Shown: piece after piece, positions 8,708 to 13,811 of the stretch | How the letters are laid out: every line of letters begins with the position of its first letter | Position numbering within the stretch: the stretch's first letter is position 1 | Source: a virus | IMG/VR virus record: IMGVR_UViG_3300009370_000118 | Span: 1-30,678 of that record | DNA: 30,678 nt | Direction: 5' to 3' (one strand) | Notes under the pieces: model-generated | What the model was told of the DNA's origin: nothing | Database searches by the model: none | The model's input: only the letters and a program-made list of their open reading frames with translations | Position numbers and translations under genes: made by a program

Positions 8708-8876
8708 ACGCCTGGCAACAATCGTCGCCCTGTCGGCCCTGGTAATCATCTGCGGCGCCGGCTGTTTTTCCATGGCCAACATCAAGGAACTGGATTTCGG
8801 AATCACCGGCCTGGAGGCAGAGTTTTACGAGCCGGCAAACACCAGCACAAACAAAGCTGACGGTTGGTTTAAATGA
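8667..8876 (+). CDS. Small lipoprotein-like protein (69 aa), possible outer spanin
   Basis: ATG 8667 lies inside the 3' end of the coiled-coil gene (41-base overlap, different frame). Residues 1-16 carry Lys and Arg, residues 17-32 are hydrophobic (ATIVALSALVIICGAG), and Cys33 follows in GAGC. The spacing is that of a lipoprotein signal, but the -3 residue is Gly where Leu is usual, so lipidation is uncertain. The mature part would be about 36 residues, with no proline-rich stretch. The overlap with an upstream membrane/coiled-coil gene is the layout of Rz/Rz1 spanin pairs. It ends in ATGA with the next small gene. Confidence 0.5.
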   Translation: MNLSVPNNRLADVKRLATIVALSALVIICGAGCFSMANIKELDFGITGLEAEFYEPANTSTNKADGWFK

Positions 8877-9037
8877 ACGACGTTTTGGACATGAGCAAAG
8901 CAACAGGCAGCGGCGTTGTCGGCGTCGGCACCTGGTACGTTGAAATTTCACAACTGTTACAGTTGAGCATATCAACGGCCTGCCTCTGCTACCTGGTTGC
9001 CAAGATTTATTTTTTAGTTAAAAACAAAGGCAAATGA
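8873..9037 (+). CDS. Small single-span membrane protein (54 aa), holin candidate
   Basis: This ORF starts at ATG 8873, forming ATGA with the previous stop, and ends at TGA 9035-9037 in another ATGA with the next gene. The translation has a polar N-terminus, then a hydrophobic segment at about residues 27-48 (QLLQLSISTACLCYLVAKIYF), and a basic tail (VKNKGK). A single span with a positively charged end among lysis genes fits a small holin or holin-like protein. There is no motif to confirm it. The double ATGA linkage supports real expression. Confidence 0.55.
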   Translation: MNDVLDMSKATGSGVVGVGTWYVEISQLLQLSISTACLCYLVAKIYFLVKNKGK

Positions 9038-9219
9038 AAAAACTTGAAGGCAAAAAAACCTACTTGACCGGCATTGGCGCCCTGCTCGCTGCGGCCGGCT
9101 TATATCTGCAAGGCGACATTGAACTGGGCGCGGCAGTACAGTTGGCTGTGACGGCCCTGCTGGGCATTTTCGTCCGTAAGGGTATCAAGTCAGATACCGC
9201 ACCGGCCGAGGATGCTTGA
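9034..9219 (+). CDS. Phage holin-like membrane protein (61 aa)
   Basis: ATG 9034 overlaps the preceding stop as ATGA, with AAAGG seven bases upstream. The product begins with a basic KKLEGKKTYLTG segment, typical of a widespread family of small phage membrane proteins. Two hydrophobic stretches follow (GIGALLAAAGLYL and AVQLAVTALLGIFV), joined by a short acidic turn, and the tail is polar (KSDTAPAEDA). Two short spans in about 60 residues fit a holin or pinholin-type protein forming membrane lesions at lysis. It sits directly before the nested spanin pair, which supports a lysis role. Confidence 0.6.
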   Translation: MKKLEGKKTYLTGIGALLAAAGLYLQGDIELGAAVQLAVTALLGIFVRKGIKSDTAPAEDA

Positions 9220-9460
9220 GGCTGTCCTGGCCATCGTGGCGGCCTTGATTACCTGGTACGCCAAGCGCCGAATAAAAAGGCTGGAGGATGACAACGCCGA
9301 ATACCTGGATGCCCTGTCTGAAATCGACCTTGCCGTGGCTGCCGGCAACCAGGATCGTGTCAACGCTCGCCTTGAGTCTACTCTGCGCCGGCTGCGCGAC
9401 GACGCCAAAAGTGCTAGTGATACCGGCCGACAGGCTGGTGGAACGTCTGCCGGCGGCTGA
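9212..9460 (+). CDS. Inner-membrane spanin (Rz-like, 82 aa)
   Basis: ATG 9212 overlaps the holin-like gene by eight bases. Residues 1-15 form an N-terminal membrane anchor (MLEAVLAIVAALITW), followed by a basic cluster (AKRRIKR) and a charged coiled coil (LEDDNAEYLDALSEIDLAV, VNARLESTLRRLRDD). The tail is Gly-rich and flexible. This is the architecture of Rz-type i-spanins, which span the periplasm and fuse the inner and outer membranes of Gram-negative hosts together with a lipoprotein partner. A lipoprotein gene begins inside it in another frame, as in lambda Rz/Rz1. The role rests on architecture and nesting, not on sequence similarity. Confidence 0.7.
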   Translation: MLEAVLAIVAALITWYAKRRIKRLEDDNAEYLDALSEIDLAVAAGNQDRVNARLESTLRRLRDDAKSASDTGRQAGGTSAGG

Positions 9461-9554
9461 AGCCTTCACGCCGGCTGTGCCTGGTTGGTTCGTGCCTGAC
9501 GCCAGGATGCAGGAAATCCTGCACGAACTTCATGCCAAAGTCGTCGCTGAATGA
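9309..9554 (+). CDS. Outer-membrane spanin lipoprotein (Rz1-like, 81 aa)
   Basis: The gene starts inside the i-spanin gene in another frame and extends 94 bases past it. From ATG 9309 the product has a basic start (MPCLKSTLPWLPATR), a hydrophobic core (IVSTLALSLLCAG) and a lipobox Cys29, followed by ATTPKVLVIPADRLVERL. The mature part has prolines (FTPAVPGWFVPDAR) and a short closing helix. Other possible starts are ATG 9288 and GTG 9357; 9309 gives the most normal signal length and charge. The nesting and lipobox strongly support an o-spanin, which implies a Gram-negative host. Its end overlaps the next gene by 23 bases. Confidence 0.7.
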   Translation: MPCLKSTLPWLPATRIVSTLALSLLCAGCATTPKVLVIPADRLVERLPAAEAFTPAVPGWFVPDARMQEILHELHAKVVAE

Positions 9555-9951
9555 CACCCTGCTGACCAGCGCAACCGGCGAATATCTTGTTGCCGCCGAA
9601 CTGTGCCAGCGCGGCTGGCAGGTCTGTATGTCGCCGCACCAACCCTCGTTCGATATTGCCGCCGTCAAAGGCCGCAAGGTTCAGCGCATCCAGGTCAAAA
9701 CCTGTTCCAAGCCGGCAACTGACCCAGGCAAACTAATTGGCCGCTATTCCTTCTTTCCCAAATGCCGCAGCACCAACGACCTTTACACACGGGAGGAATG
9801 TGATTTCCTGGTATTTGTCGGCCTTGAACACAGGGCGTATTTTGTCCTGCCGGTCGAGGCCGCGAAAGTCACAAAATACAACTTTGCGCCTGGCCAGCCT
9901 GAATGCTACCTGGCGCCGTACCTGCAAGCATGGCAACTGCTCGAAAAATAG
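9532..9951 (+). CDS. PD-(D/E)XK nuclease-fold protein (139 aa)
   Basis: ATG 9532 overlaps the outer spanin gene. The N-terminal half matches the core of small PD-(D/E)XK endonucleases. Glu17 lies in the first helix (TGEYLVAAELCQRGWQV), Asp41 in SFDIAAVKG, and Gln54-Val-Lys56 in RIQVKTCSK, followed by a beta strand and a later CDFLVFVGL strand with HRAYFVLPV. The Q-x-K form in place of E-x-K is known in this superfamily, including relatives of group I intron homing endonucleases and Holliday-junction resolvases. A DNA-cutting role is likely, but the substrate is unknown. It is placed oddly, among lysis genes and just before attP. Confidence 0.65.
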   Translation: MPKSSLNDTLLTSATGEYLVAAELCQRGWQVCMSPHQPSFDIAAVKGRKVQRIQVKTCSKPATDPGKLIGRYSFFPKCRSTNDLYTREECDFLVFVGLEHRAYFVLPVEAAKVTKYNFAPGQPECYLAPYLQAWQLLEK

Positions 9952-10244
9952 CAGCGCCCAGGCGGCTGAAGGTTTTGAACCTCACCTACAAGGTGCGTTT
10001 CGTGGCCAGCATCGAGGCCAGCGGATGGTGCGACTTCGACCAGCAGGAGATTGTCCTGGCCGAGGGGCAGAGCAGGGAAGCCTTGGCCGACACGTTCCTG
10101 CATGAGGTACTGCACGCCGTCGGCCACCTAATGGGCGTTGACTACGAGGCCGAGGAACAGGTTGTGCAGACTTTTGCCACCGGCCTGACTACCTTCTGGC
10201 AGGCCAACCCTGGCGCCCTGAAGTGGTGGGCGAGCCTTCTTTGA
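9930..10244 (+). CDS. Small HExxH zinc metallopeptidase-like phage protein (104 aa)
   Basis: I chose ATG 9930 because it gives a compact basic start (MATARKIAAPRRLKV); ATG 9903 in the same frame is an alternative. Residues about 17-45 (LTYKVRFVASIEASGWCDFDQQEIVLAEG) are beta strands. They are followed by the helix carrying His58-Glu59-x-x-His62 and His66, the zinc-binding motif of gluzincin/metzincin-like peptidases. A related short family occurs in many phages (a CDF.QQEI.. strand followed by a LHEVLHA helix) and its substrate is not established. It lies between the lysis block and attP, so it could be a lysis peptidase or a cargo gene; the sequence cannot decide. Confidence 0.6.
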   Translation: MATARKIAAPRRLKVLNLTYKVRFVASIEASGWCDFDQQEIVLAEGQSREALADTFLHEVLHAVGHLMGVDYEAEEQVVQTFATGLTTFWQANPGALKWWASLL

Positions 10245-10248
10245 TATT

Positions 10249-10270
10249 GGTGCCAATTTGATGCCAACTC
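10249..10270 (+). repeat. Arm-type integrase binding repeat, left copy
   Basis: Pattern GGTGCCAA, five variable bases, TGCCAACTC. It matches the right copy in 18 of 22 positions with the same spacing, and each copy holds two TGCCAA words 11 bases (one helix turn) apart. This is what is expected of arm sites bound by the N-terminal domain of lambda-type integrases. The copy lies 33 bases left of the tmRNA-like core. Confidence 0.65.
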
Positions 10271-10466
10271 AAAAGCAAAAACGCCTGTTTCCTAGCAAAA
10301 AATGGTGGAGGCGGGGGGAGTCGAACCCTCTTTGGGCCTGTTTCAGCAAAACCTTCAAAGGCCAATAGTTGCGGCGTTTTTTCAATTTTCCACAATATAA
10401 AGGCAAATAATGACAAAACCTATTCGCCTCCATTCGCCCCCATTGGGAACAAAAAGGCTTGACGTA

Positions 10467-10488
10467 GGTGCCAACGTACTGCCAACTC
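10467..10488 (+). repeat. Arm-type integrase binding repeat, right copy
   Basis: Same pattern as the left copy (GGTGCCAA, N5, TGCCAACTC), differing only within the five-base spacer. It lies about 135 bases right of the core, overlaps a TTGACG (10459-10464) that could act as a -35 box, and sits immediately before the proposed integrase start. Bound integrase could therefore repress its own gene; this last point is inference. Confidence 0.65.
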
Positions 10489-10497
10489 CGCGGCGTT

Positions 10498-11598
10498 GTG
10501 GCTATTCGGAAACTAAACCAGGGCGGGAGGGAATTTTTTGAAGTCTGTTGGTTCGTCAAAGGCGAGCGCCAACGCAAATACTTCAAGAGCCATTCAGGGG
10601 CAGTCGCCAAGTGGCGTGCCGTCAGGAAGGCCAAAGGCAACGGCCTGGCAGAGTTTGAAGCCTTGCCGGACGACGACAAGGTGCGCCTGTTCCAAGCCTG
10701 GCAGCGGGCCGCCGAAGGCAATTATGACCTGCTAACGGCCTGCATGGAATACGAGAAGGAAACCGAACCAGAAAAGCCGATCCAGTTTGCGGAGGCGCAG
10801 AAGCTATTCATGGCGGCCAAGACAGCCAAGGGACTGCGGCCGGAGTCGCTGAAAAGCTACCGCAGCACCTACAACCAGTTTGGCGCCAAGTTCGACAACG
10901 ACAACCTTGACGGCATCACAGCCGAGCAGGTTGCCAATTGGCTGGACGGCCAGCATTACAGCGGCGTGCGATTCAACCGTGCGCTGGCCGACCTAACCAC
11001 GCTTCGCAACTGGGCAGAGTCGAAAGGGTACAGCGTCGGAAGGCACGACCCATTCGCCGGCAACGAACGGCGCCTGCTTGACCAGGCTGACGTTTCCATC
11101 CTGACGGTGGAACAGGCCGCCGACTACCTGGCCGAGGCCGTAGAGGTGCCAGAATGCGGCCCTGTGACTGTTCTGGTGATGCTTTGCGGCCTGCGAGTGT
11201 CCGAGGCATTGCAGACGCGGCCACAGGACATTGACCTGGACGACGGCATCGTGACGGTCCGCGGCCAGGCGTCCAAACTGCGGGCAAGGCGAATCTGCAC
11301 TCTGCAACCCTCGGCAATCCATTGGCTGCGCCTGGCGCTGGAGAAGGGCGGCCTGCTGCCTTTGAGCCAATCAGTTTACGACAAGGCCAGGCGGGCCAGC
11401 CTGAAGGCAATACCGGCCAACAGCCTGCGGCATTCCTTTTGCAGCTACCACCTGGCCCATTTCAAGAACATTGGCCAGACGGCCGAGGAGGCCGGCAACA
11501 GCCCCGAAATGATTGCCAAGCACTACAAGGAACTGGTGCGGCCAAAGGCGGCGGCAAAGTTCTGGCAGATGGGACAGCCAATGTCCCAAGGCGAGTGA
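10498..11598 (+). CDS. int: Tyrosine recombinase / phage integrase
   Basis: The frame is open from GTG 10468, but GTG 10498 gives the usual integrase beginning (MAIRKLNQGGREFFEVCWFVKGERQRKYF), an arm-DNA-binding domain, and leaves the arm repeat outside the gene. A core-binding SAM-like domain follows at about residues 85-180. The catalytic domain shows Arg233 (CGLRVSEAL), Lys260 (ASKLRARR), Arg311 in NSLRHSF and the nucleophile Tyr343 in AKHYKEL. The two usual His positions are Asn308 and Asn334 (AGNSPEM). The enzyme would join attP to the host tmRNA/tRNA-Ala gene. There is no clear ribosome site for either start. Confidence 0.88.
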   Translation: MAIRKLNQGGREFFEVCWFVKGERQRKYFKSHSGAVAKWRAVRKAKGNGLAEFEALPDDDKVRLFQAWQRAAEGNYDLLTACMEYEKETEPEKPIQFAEAQKLFMAAKTAKGLRPESLKSYRSTYNQFGAKFDNDNLDGITAEQVANWLDGQHYSGVRFNRALADLTTLRNWAESKGYSVGRHDPFAGNERRLLDQADVSILTVEQAADYLAEAVEVPECGPVTVLVMLCGLRVSEALQTRPQDIDLDDGIVTVRGQASKLRARRICTLQPSAIHWLRLALEKGGLLPLSQSVYDKARRASLKAIPANSLRHSFCSYHLAHFKNIGQTAEEAGNSPEMIAKHYKELVRPKAAAKFWQMGQPMSQGE

Positions 11599-11610
11599 TA
11601 CTGTTCCTTT

Positions 11611-11639
11611 TTGACGATGAAAAAAACATTCAATAAAGT
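11611..11639 (+). promoter_or_regulatory. Probable sigma70-type promoter for the control/replication operon
   Basis: TTGACG at 11611-11616, a 17-base AT-rich spacer and TAAAGT at 11634-11639 (4 of 6 to TATAAT). It lies just after the integrase stop and before the run of small control genes and replication genes. An inverted repeat that recurs downstream begins 25 bases after the -10 box, near the expected transcript start. The same TTGACG with a 17-base spacer is seen at 22856-22884. Confidence 0.5.
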
Positions 11640-11664
11640 TCACTTTTGCACTTGTCAACAGGCC

Positions 11665-11678
11665 GGTGATGCTTCACC
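11665..11678. promoter_or_regulatory. Operator candidate O1 (14-base inverted repeat)
   Basis: GGTGATGCTTCACC, with arms GGTGA and TCACC around four bases. It is the exact reverse complement of the copy at 12086-12099, and a one-mismatch variant lies at 12115-12128. The position just downstream of the 11611 promoter is suited to repressor control. Confidence 0.5.
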
Positions 11679-11732
11679 TTCGCCGGAGTGCCGAACCAAC
11701 GCGACCCATCAAAGCATCAACTCCGAACCTGG

Positions 11733-11867
11733 ATGCACATTAAGGATGTCAAACTCCTTCGTGCGTTAGCCGACAGGGAAGGGCTGGAACTGGGCGACTT
11801 TTTGGCAAGGATAGCAGCAGAAAGAAAAAAGGAGTTAAAGGGAAAAAATGGACAAACAAACAATTGA
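11733..11867 (+). CDS. Small basic helical protein (44 aa), possible regulator
   Basis: ATG 11733 to TGA 11865-11867, overlapping the next gene by 20 bases. The translation is MHIKDVKLLRALADREGL, then ELGDFLARIAAERKKEL and a polar end. It is two amphipathic helices with many charges, as in very small DNA- or protein-binding proteins; the first part resembles half of a helix-turn-helix. It lies 54 bases after operator candidate O1. The ribosome site (CCTGG just upstream) is poor. Codon use fits the genome, but at this length a chance ORF cannot be excluded. Confidence 0.4.
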   Translation: MHIKDVKLLRALADREGLELGDFLARIAAERKKELKGKNGQTNN

Positions 11868-12069
11868 ACAACTGGAGGGCGTTGCTGCACTAGACAGGCG
11901 CCACCATGAGGCGGGCCACAAGTGCCTGTGCCTGCTGTGGGTGGTTCTTGCCGTCTTAATATCCGGCACGGCCGTCAATCTGTGGGCCGATTCAGCCCTG
12001 CGGCAGATTATTAAAGAACAGCAGGCAACAATTTCAACCATGGCCGCCACAATTAAAAAACTACAATGA
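11848..12069 (+). CDS. Small single-pass membrane protein (73 aa)
   Basis: ATG 11848 follows AGGAG and AAAGGG purine runs, a good ribosome site. Residues 1-27 are polar and charged. Residues 28-46 are one hydrophobic span (CLCLLWVVLAVLISGTAVNL). Residues 50-73 form an amphipathic helix (ALRQIIKEQQATISTMAATIKK). There is no signal cleavage motif. The gene is in the control region between integrase and the HTH protein, where phages often keep superinfection-exclusion or host-interaction genes. No family is recognised and the role is unknown. Confidence 0.55.
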   Translation: MDKQTIEQLEGVAALDRRHHEAGHKCLCLLWVVLAVLISGTAVNLWADSALRQIIKEQQATISTMAATIKKLQ

Positions 12070-12085
12070 GGTTTTTTTTTGCACA

Positions 12086-12108
12086 GGTGAAGCATCACCC
12101 TTTTTTTT
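12086..12108 (+). terminator. Operator candidate O2 within a minimal terminator-like hairpin
   Basis: GGTGAAGCATCACC (12086-12099) can fold into a five-base-pair stem with a four-base loop and is followed by C and eight T (12101-12108), the form of a short rho-independent terminator. The same 14 bases are the exact reverse complement of O1. The site may therefore act as a protein operator, a terminator, or both. A further T10 run lies just upstream at 12072-12080. Confidence 0.45.
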
Positions 12109-12114
12109 GGCATA

Positions 12115-12128
12115 GGTGAAGCACCACC
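12115..12128. promoter_or_regulatory. Operator candidate O3
   Basis: GGTGAAGCACCACC, one base different from O2 and 29 bases downstream of it, 14 bases before the start of the HTH_17 gene. Unlike O2 it is not followed by a T run, which favours a protein-binding role for the repeat over a terminator role. Confidence 0.45.
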
Positions 12129-12141
12129 TTCTAACAGTTAA

Positions 12142-12300
12142 ATGGATTACAAAGGAGCAGCAGAGTTTTTGGAAATCACCGTCAAGCATTGCAAGCGCCT
12201 GGCCAACGCAGGGCGTTTCCCTGTCACACGCCTGGGCTACCGAACGGTGAGAATTAACCGAATTGATTTAGAAAAGTTCAAAGCGAAATGCACAAAGTGA
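12142..12300 (+). CDS. HTH_17/excisionase-type small DNA-binding protein (52 aa)
   Basis: ATG 12142 to TGA 12298-12300. The whole protein matches the pattern of the excisionase/AlpA/MerR-like winged-helix fold: GAAEFLEITVKHCKRLANAG (helix-turn-helix), RFPVTRLGYRTVRI (wing) and NRIDLEKFK (closing helix). Such proteins act as excisionases or small transcription regulators. Two operator candidates lie within 60 bases upstream, so self-control is likely. It is the only clear regulator-like gene of the phage and a candidate for both directing excision and controlling the switch. The final 13 bases overlap the next gene. Confidence 0.7.
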   Translation: MDYKGAAEFLEITVKHCKRLANAGRFPVTRLGYRTVRINRIDLEKFKAKCTK

Positions 12301-12473
12301 AAACCAACCAACATTGGGCGGCCTACCTGGTCGCATCCGAGAAGGCGGCCGAAGCAAAGCGCCGACCTTTTGAAGTAACCGACATGACCGGCGCCGGCCA
12401 GTTCGTGTTCAGATTCTACGCCTGCGGAGCGGCGGCAGTCATCGGATGGCTGTTGCTCTTTGGCTGGCAATAA
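12288..12473 (+). CDS. Small C-terminally anchored membrane protein (61 aa)
   Basis: ATG 12288 lies within the end of the HTH gene. Residues 1-38 are polar, basic and partly helical (WAAYLVASEKAAEAKRRP). Residues 41-61 form one hydrophobic tail (FRFYACGAAAVIGWLLLFGW) at the very C-terminus, as in tail-anchored proteins. I recognise no family. It has the size and place of early phage proteins that act on host membrane partners, but that is only a guess from position. Confidence 0.5.
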   Translation: MHKVKTNQHWAAYLVASEKAAEAKRRPFEVTDMTGAGQFVFRFYACGAAAVIGWLLLFGWQ

Positions 12474-12499
12474 CAAAAACAAACAAACAAAAAAGAGAT

Positions 12500-13084
12500 A
12501 TGTCACTATCAATAACAGTAAGCGAGGGCGGCGGCGGCACATGGGAGAACGCGCCGGCAGGAATACACAAAGCAACGTGCTGCGATGTTGTGGACTTGGG
12601 CCAACAGGAAACCGAGTTTGGGGAAAAACACCAATGCGAATTGCATTTCGAGTTGGATAAATCGACGGCCAGTATTGTTGAGGCTACCGGCAACCAGTTC
12701 ACGGTTCGCACGCAACGCTTCAACCTGCCAGGCCCAGGCCAGCAGTTGAACGAGAAATCCAGCCTGCACAAGTTCCTGTCGGCATGGCGCGGCAAGACTT
12801 TGACGCCTGGCGACAACATCGAACTGGAAAAACTTGTTGGCGTTCACGCGCACCTTGTCCTGGGGATGAAAACAAGCCAGAAAACCGGCAGCGAATACAC
12901 AGCCATCACAACGGCATCGCCTAAAAACAAAAACGAGGTTTTCCCGCCATTGTCCGGCGCCTACACGCGCCGCCAGGATAGAGACGACGCACCACAACCT
13001 GCTGCTGCTCCGGCACAGCCGGCCCCTGTTCAACCTGCACCGGCACCGGCCGCCAACCTGGACGAGGATGACGTACCTTTTTGA
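12500..13084 (+). CDS. ssb: Single-stranded DNA-binding protein (phage SSB-like, 194 aa)
   Basis: I start at ATG 12500 (AAAGAG just upstream); the frame is open further left but has no better start. Residues 1-130 look like an OB-fold: HKATCCDVVDLGQQETEFG, CELHFELDKST, QFTVRTQRFNL. Residues 140-185 are Pro/Ala/Gln-rich and disordered, and the chain ends in ANLDEDDVPF. An acidic tip ending in Pro-Phe after a flexible linker is the signature of bacterial-type SSB proteins, which recruit repair and replication partners. It heads the DNA metabolism block and is followed after three bases by an exonuclease. Confidence 0.75.
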   Translation: MSLSITVSEGGGGTWENAPAGIHKATCCDVVDLGQQETEFGEKHQCELHFELDKSTASIVEATGNQFTVRTQRFNLPGPGQQLNEKSSLHKFLSAWRGKTLTPGDNIELEKLVGVHAHLVLGMKTSQKTGSEYTAITTASPKNKNEVFPPLSGAYTRRQDRDDAPQPAAAPAQPAPVQPAPAPAANLDEDDVPF

Positions 13085-13087
13085 GCC

Positions 13088-13762
13088 ATGGCCAACCCAT
13101 TAAACCCCAACCCGCCGCACAAGGTTAAAACCGACTTTTACAATCTGGCGCCAATCTATTTCGATATTGAAACCGAGGCGCTGCCCGACAAGGAGTTGCA
13201 GAATGACCTGCCTTTTTTTGAGGCGCCAGCGACCTGGAAAGACCCTGTGAAGATTGCGGCCTATGTTGAAAAGAAACGCCTTGAGTATGTCGCCAAAGCA
13301 GCATTGTCGCCCTTAACGGGGCGCGTGCTGGCCATTGGCATTGCATCGGACAAGGACGGCCAGGGAGTGTTTGAAGGCGAGGAGGAATACCTGTTAAGCG
13401 AGTTCTGGAAATACTTTCGCCACAACAACGAGGCGCAATGGATTGGCCACAACACTCATTCCTTCGATTGGCCGTTCCTAATCAAGCGCAGTTGGAAGTT
13501 GGGCGTGTCGGTGGCTTCAGGGATTAAGGATGGCAAATGGTATAAAAAGAACCTGCGCGACACCATGGAAATGTTTTGTGGTGGCAGCTACGGCGAACGC
13601 ATCAGCCTGGACAGGTTGGCGCGGTTCCTTGGAGTGGGCAGCAAGGGCGGCAAGAGCGGCGCCCATTTCGCGGAGACATACCACAACGACAAGCCGGCAG
13701 CTATTGAATACCTATACAACGACCTGGCAATGACACAGGCCGTGTTTGAACGAATGCAGTAA
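13088..13762 (+). CDS. 3'-5' exonuclease of the RNase H-like / DnaQ-PolB exo group (224 aa)
   Basis: Three exonuclease motifs are visible: Exo I with Asp26 and Glu28 in IYFDIETEA, Exo II around WIGHNTHSFDWPFL with Asp127, and Exo III YLYND with Tyr208 and Asp212. Between them, SPLTGRVLAIGIASDKDG is the usual second strand pair. This matches the stand-alone exonucleases related to the proofreading domain of family B polymerases. No polymerase gene follows, so it likely trims ends during recombination or repair with SSB, or supports the host polymerase. The start at ATG 13088 is three bases after the SSB stop. Confidence 0.8.
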   Translation: MANPLNPNPPHKVKTDFYNLAPIYFDIETEALPDKELQNDLPFFEAPATWKDPVKIAAYVEKKRLEYVAKAALSPLTGRVLAIGIASDKDGQGVFEGEEEYLLSEFWKYFRHNNEAQWIGHNTHSFDWPFLIKRSWKLGVSVASGIKDGKWYKKNLRDTMEMFCGGSYGERISLDRLARFLGVGSKGGKSGAHFAETYHNDKPAAIEYLYNDLAMTQAVFERMQ

Positions 13763-13811
13763 TAATTCAGGGGTACAGAGCGGCTATTAAGATGCCGACC
13801 TGGTTTTGATC

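Larger units (their letters stand above)
10249..10488. other. Phage attachment site attP (core plus arm sites)
   Basis: The core at 10303-10331, read on the minus strand, is the 3' end of a tRNA-like gene: T-stem and loop (GAGGG, TTCGACT, CCCCC), then the 3' acceptor strand CGCCTCC and ACCA. The U at acceptor position 70 and the A before CCA are alanine-identity features, so the source is a tmRNA (ssrA) or tRNA-Ala gene. No matching 5' half is present in the next 80 bases, so this is a fragment, as expected for attP. Two related 22-base arm-type repeats flank the core, and the integrase gene starts at once to the right. Integration would restore an intact host RNA gene. Confidence 0.75.

Noticed and set aside
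10303-10383. Complete tRNA gene on the minus strand
   Set aside because: Only the T-arm and 3' acceptor with CCA are present; no D-arm, anticodon arm or matching 5' acceptor strand could be found upstream.
10386-10394. DnaA box TTTTCCACA in the attP region
   Set aside because: A single nine-base match to a loose consensus is expected by chance in AT-rich sequence. No cluster was seen.
10459-10487. Full promoter for integrase starting with TTGACG at 10459
   Set aside because: No acceptable -10 sequence lies 16-18 bases downstream, so only the -35-like word is noted.
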